From the NCBI GenBank assembly GCA_030668345.1, contig DAOUUD010000047.1:1-10081 (forward strand): DNA of 10,081 nucleotides, written 5' to 3'. This document shows, in pieces, positions 7,262 to 10,081 of this stretch. This DNA comes from Candidatus Cloacimonadota bacterium (GTDB lineage: Bacteria; Cloacimonadota; Cloacimonadia; Cloacimonadales; TCS61). Position numbers and translations under genes: made by a program. Position 1 is the stretch's first letter; every line of letters starts with the position of its first letter. Below the pieces are notes generated by a model. It saw only the letters and a list, made by a program, of their open reading frames with translations. It ran no database searches and was not told the origin of the DNA.

Positions 7262-8197
7262 TTGAAATACAAACATCTCTTTGGTCCCGTACCTTCCCGC
7301 CGGCTGGGAATCTCGCTTGGTGTGGATCTTGTTCCGCACAAAGTATGCAGCTTGAACTGCGTTTATTGCGAAGTTGGCAGAACTACAAATCTTACGATTG
7401 AGAGAAAAGAATACATCCCGCTTCAAGATATTCTGAATGAATTAAAACACTATCTTGATCAAGGTCCCAGGCTAGATTATATAACTTTTTCAGGTGCTGG
7501 AGAGCCACTTTTGCATAAGGGAATAGGAAAAGTTATTTCATTTATCAAAGACAATTACTCGCAATATAAACTGGCACTTCTCACCAATTCCACCTTGCTT
7601 TATGATGAACAGGTTAGAGCGGAGATCATGAAAATTGATCTGCTTCTTCCCTCTCTGGATGCTGTAAGTGATGAGGTATTTAGAAAATTAAATCGACCAA
7701 ATCCAAAGTTGGATAATAAGAGAATCATCGAAGGACTTATACAATTCAGAAAAGATTTTACAGGAATTATCTGGCTGGAAATCTTCATTGTTCCCGGTTT
7801 GAACGACACACAGAAAGAACTTGCTTCTCTTAAAAAAGCTATTGAGTCGATCGCACCGGATCAGGTTCAATTGAATACTCTGGATCGACCCGGAACAGAA
7901 AGCTGGATTGCTCCCGCTTCACAAAATAGAATGGAAGAGATCGCTGAATTTCTAAAACCCTTACCGGTTATGATAATCGCGAATTTCCAATCCCGAAATA
8001 AACTCAGAAGTTATCATAAAAATATCGAAGAGCAGATCATCGAAACCATAAAACGTCGACCTTGCACAGATCAGGATCTTTCTGAAATGCTAGGAATCCA
8101 TATAAACGAAATCAATAAATATCTCAGCGAACTTCTTCATGAAGGAATGGTAACTTCCGAGCAGCAGAAAAGAGGAACATTCTTCCGTGCAAAATGA
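7262..8197 (+). CDS. Radical SAM protein (COG0731-type) with C-terminal winged-helix domain
   Basis: This 311-residue protein begins with 'HLFGPVPSRRLGISLGVDLVP' and the [4Fe-4S] cysteine motif 'CSLNCVYCEVG' (Cys29, Cys33, Cys36), which is CxxxCxxC. 'TFSGAGEPLLH' (75-85) fits the SAM-contacting GGE-like motif, 'LLTNSTLL' the next strand, and 'LEIFIVPGLND' (172-182) a later one. These are hallmarks of the COG0731/'Fe-S oxidoreductase' radical SAM group related to wyosine-type enzymes, whose bacterial members mostly have no proven substrate. Residues about 254-311 form a winged helix: 'IEEQIIETIKRRPCTDQDLSEMLG' then 'INKYLSELLHEGMVTSEQQKRGTFF'. Such a domain could bind nucleic acid or a partner. 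Translation starts at a TTG with a good AAGGAG. Neighbours give no functional hint. Confidence 0.88.
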   Translation: MKYKHLFGPVPSRRLGISLGVDLVPHKVCSLNCVYCEVGRTTNLTIERKEYIPLQDILNELKHYLDQGPRLDYITFSGAGEPLLHKGIGKVISFIKDNYSQYKLALLTNSTLLYDEQVRAEIMKIDLLLPSLDAVSDEVFRKLNRPNPKLDNKRIIEGLIQFRKDFTGIIWLEIFIVPGLNDTQKELASLKKAIESIAPDQVQLNTLDRPGTESWIAPASQNRMEEIAEFLKPLPVMIIANFQSRNKLRSYHKNIEEQIIETIKRRPCTDQDLSEMLGIHINEINKYLSELLHEGMVTSEQQKRGTFFRAK

Positions 8198-8257
8198 AAA
8201 GATAATAAAACTCATACTATCGGATTTTCAGTGAGAGACAATTTAACAAATTAAATA

Positions 8258-8286
8258 TTGAAAAAATGTTGCCTGTTTTTTAGATA
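8258..8286 (+). promoter_or_regulatory. Candidate promoter region upstream of the phosphatase gene
   Basis: TTGAAA (8258-8263) resembles a -35 element, and TAGATA (8281-8286) lies 17 bases further but is a poor -10 match. The text TTGA-N9-GCCTGTTTTTT recurs nearly unchanged before the EIIA gene (2958). A second AT-rich TATAAA at 8305-8310 has no matching -35. The rest of the 141-base gap holds no gene. Confidence 0.25.
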
Positions 8287-8338
8287 ACCTGGAAATGGGT
8301 TAAGTATAAAATTATATGATATTAAGAGGAGAGAGAAA

Positions 8339-9454
8339 ATGAAAAATAAGTTTAAAGTATTTTTTGTGATATTTTTTATGTGTGCCGGACTTTTCAGTCA
8401 GGAGATCCAGTTTGGTAAAGAAGAATCATTAAACAATATCACCGACGGACCATATATTTTATGGGAAAATAACAAAGCTGTAATCAAATATATTTTAAAT
8501 AATAATCCTGTTTCACAGGAAGTTACTGTACAGGGTGAGGGAACTTTTTCCTTTTCACTGGAAGGATTTGATAAGGATTTTGAAATCTCTTCTATCCCTC
8601 CAACAATTCATCCCAGTACGTTTTCAGATGTGTCCAAGATCTTCGTGATAAGCGATATACACGGACAATACGATAGGTTTGTACAGCTATTAAAAGGAAA
8701 CCGTGTTATCGATGCAAATCTGGACTGGAGTTGGGGCAATGGTCATCTTGTCATTTTAGGAGATGTTTTTGACCGCGGATCTAAGGTAACCGAATGTTTA
8801 TGGCTGATCCACAAACTGGAAAACCAGGCAGAACGATGGCAGGGAAAGGTTCATTATCTACTTGGAAATCACGAAGTTATGTTCTTGCGTGGTGATTTGA
8901 AATATGTTCACGATAAATATAAAAAAGCAGCAGAATTATTTAAAATGGAATTACCAAAGCTTTATTCTGCTAATTCTGAATTCGGACGCTGGCTACGTTC
9001 CAAACATACTATTGTGAAAATAAATAACATTCTTTTTGTACATGGTGGAATTCATCCTCGTGTTTCTTATTGGGGATATAATTTACAGGATATAAACGAT
9101 AAGATCAGAAGGAATATAGATTCATCTGATGATACGATCAAATATAGCGAATACCTGAGTTTCTTGTTTGGAAGTGACGGACCCCTCTGGTATCGCGGTT
9201 ATTTTGAAGATACAAATACTTCACCGCAAATCAAACAGGATGATATGATTGAACTCGCAGCACATCTGGAGGTTTCGGAAATTGTTGTTGGTCATACCAC
9301 CCAGGATTTCATTAATCCATTCTTTAAAGATAAGGTGATCCCAATAGATACGGGAATTAAATACGGAGATAAAGGCGAAGCACTTATCTGGGAAAATGAA
9401 ACATTTTACAGGGCAAAAGCCAATGGTTACAGAGAACAGATAATATTTAAATAA
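8339..9454 (+). CDS. Exported PPP-family metallophosphatase, Shewanella-like (SLP) type
   Basis: The 371-residue product opens with a signal peptide, 'MKNKFKVFFVIFFMCAGLFS', probably cleaved around residue 20, so it acts outside the cytoplasm, most likely in the periplasm. Residues about 21-98 match no domain I recognise. The phosphatase core (about 100-350) shows every PPP/calcineurin-like metal-site motif: 'SDIHGQYD' (Asp106, His108), 'GDVFDRG' (Asp142, Arg146), 'GNHEV' (Asn177, His178, Glu179), 'VHGGIHPR' (His235) and 'VVGHTTQ' (His319). 'LLGNHEVMFLRGDLKYVHDKY' and the Trp-rich 'LDWSWGNGHLVIL' are typical of the Shewanella-like branch. It is predicted to hydrolyse phosphoesters with a two-metal centre; the substrate (phosphoprotein or small molecule) is unknown. 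The start has AAGAGGAGAGAG at 8324-8335. A lipoprotein gene follows after twelve bases. Confidence 0.9.
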   Translation: MKNKFKVFFVIFFMCAGLFSQEIQFGKEESLNNITDGPYILWENNKAVIKYILNNNPVSQEVTVQGEGTFSFSLEGFDKDFEISSIPPTIHPSTFSDVSKIFVISDIHGQYDRFVQLLKGNRVIDANLDWSWGNGHLVILGDVFDRGSKVTECLWLIHKLENQAERWQGKVHYLLGNHEVMFLRGDLKYVHDKYKKAAELFKMELPKLYSANSEFGRWLRSKHTIVKINNILFVHGGIHPRVSYWGYNLQDINDKIRRNIDSSDDTIKYSEYLSFLFGSDGPLWYRGYFEDTNTSPQIKQDDMIELAAHLEVSEIVVGHTTQDFINPFFKDKVIPIDTGIKYGDKGEALIWENETFYRAKANGYREQIIFK

Positions 9455-9466
9455 AATGGGGGAAAA

Positions 9467-10081
9467 ATGAAAAAAGTTGTATTAATCAGTATTGCTGTTT
9501 TGATTGTATTTACTGCTTGTGGCAAGATCAAAGAAGCAAAGAAAACAATGGATGCAGTTAAAGAGGTATCTAAATCAGGAAAAGACCTGATGGAAACAGG
9601 TAAATATCTTGAAGACCTGGAAATTGAAAAGGTGAAATTACAGGAAAAAGATGTAAAAAAATTCTTTAAAGCTATTAAATCTGTTGAAGACAAATATCCT
9701 GATATTCACTTCCAGGTAGCAGCTATGGCTGCAATCGAAGCCAACATGGCAGGGAAAGACCTGAAAGAGATCGTAACAAAAGAAATGGATCTATCCTTCA
9801 AAGAATATTCACAACTTTCTGCTGTTATTACTTACGCCACTGCTGTCGGTGCCGGATACGAAATGTCCATGTCCATTTACAACCAGATGATTGAATCTGA
9901 AGAAGCTCTGAAACAAACCCTGGCTGGAGTTCTTTCTGACGAAGATAAAGCAGAATTGGAAGTTCAAATTGCTGAAGTTAAAAAGAGCATTGAAGAGATG
10001 GAAGAAGAAATGAAAAAAGAAGAGTTTGTCATTCTTAAAGATAATTACGAAATTATTAAAAAGGTTAATGAAGAATTAGAT
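9467..10081 (+). CDS. Predicted helical lipoprotein, function unknown (3' end outside window)
   Basis: An ORF of 205 codons from ATG 9467 is still open at the right edge. The N-terminus 'MKKVVLISIAVLIVFTACGK' is a lipoprotein signal peptide with lipidation expected at Cys18 (FTAC, a slightly atypical lipobox with Phe at -3). The visible mature part is rich in Lys and Glu and almost wholly helical in character: 'IKEAKKTMDAVKEVSKSGKDLM' at the start, a small-residue-rich middle ('AAMAAIEANMAG', 'VITYATAVGAGYEMSMS', about 85-135), and a strongly charged coiled-coil-like stretch near 155-190 ('AELEVQIAEVKKSIEEMEEEM'). I recognise no family. The ribosome site is GGGGGA at 9458-9463. It is twelve bases from the exported phosphatase, so the two are probably co-expressed in the cell envelope. 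Confidence 0.8.
   Translation, partial: MKKVVLISIAVLIVFTACGKIKEAKKTMDAVKEVSKSGKDLMETGKYLEDLEIEKVKLQEKDVKKFFKAIKSVEDKYPDIHFQVAAMAAIEANMAGKDLKEIVTKEMDLSFKEYSQLSAVITYATAVGAGYEMSMSIYNQMIESEEALKQTLAGVLSDEDKAELEVQIAEVKKSIEEMEEEMKKEEFVILKDNYEIIKKVNEELD

Noticed and set aside
7184..7426. 80-codon - strand ORF across the DUF2721/radical SAM junction
   Set aside because: It is antisense to the conserved cysteine motif region of the radical SAM gene and shows no family pattern.
8198..8257. Terminator after the radical SAM gene
   Set aside because: CTCA/TGAG and GATA/TATC pairs are too short and far apart, and no T-run follows.
9427..9693. 88-codon - strand ORF opposite the lipoprotein start
   Set aside because: It is the antisense shadow of a convincing lipoprotein signal peptide and helical protein on the + strand.
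1..10081. CRISPR array, tRNA, rRNA or insertion sequence
   Set aside because: No regularly spaced repeats, cloverleaf-like GTTCGA/CCA patterns, transposase motifs or flanking inverted repeats were seen on either strand by eye.

Overview
This looks like chromosomal sequence from a bacterium of the Fibrobacterota-Chlorobi-Bacteroidota (FCB) superphylum, possibly a Cloacimonadota-like lineage; the lineage is inference. The grounds are a low-to-medium GC, AT-rich text, a large exported protein with the C-terminal 'NHPNPFNPSTEISF' FlgD-like/type IX sorting domain typical of FCB and candidate-phylum genomes, a Bacteroidota-style fused formiminotransferase-cyclodeaminase, and A/G-rich Shine-Dalgarno sites. 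All nine protein genes are on the + strand. I see no tRNA, rRNA, CRISPR array, insertion sequence or phage gene.

Left part (1-3011): most of a very large secreted protein built of repeated beta-propeller-like units, entering from the left edge already inside its signal peptide and ending in the sorting domain. A weak terminator-like hairpin and a T-rich leader follow.

Middle (3012-6728): a tight three-gene cassette encodes a PtsN/fructose-type EIIA domain protein, a CPA2-type cation:proton antiporter with the Asp-Asp motif, and a small PII-like protein. Spacings are 3 and 9 bases. It reads as an antiporter with two cytosolic regulatory partners, one that could sense phosphorylation and one that could sense a nucleotide or metabolite. 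A 48-base gap containing a GC-rich hairpin then leads to the bifunctional folate enzyme FTCD. No other histidine-degradation gene is in view.

Right part (6781-10081): a DUF2721 membrane protein, a radical SAM protein of the COG0731 type with a C-terminal winged helix and a TTG start, an exported Shewanella-like PPP-family phosphatase, and a lipoprotein 12 bases downstream that runs off the right edge. The two gaps of 141 bases (2871-3011 and 8198-8338) are the likeliest promoter regions, and they share a short TTGA-N9-GCC(C)TGTTTT word. The strongest candidate for an under-described system is the EIIA/antiporter/PII-like cassette. The rest are recognisable families in ordinary arrangement.
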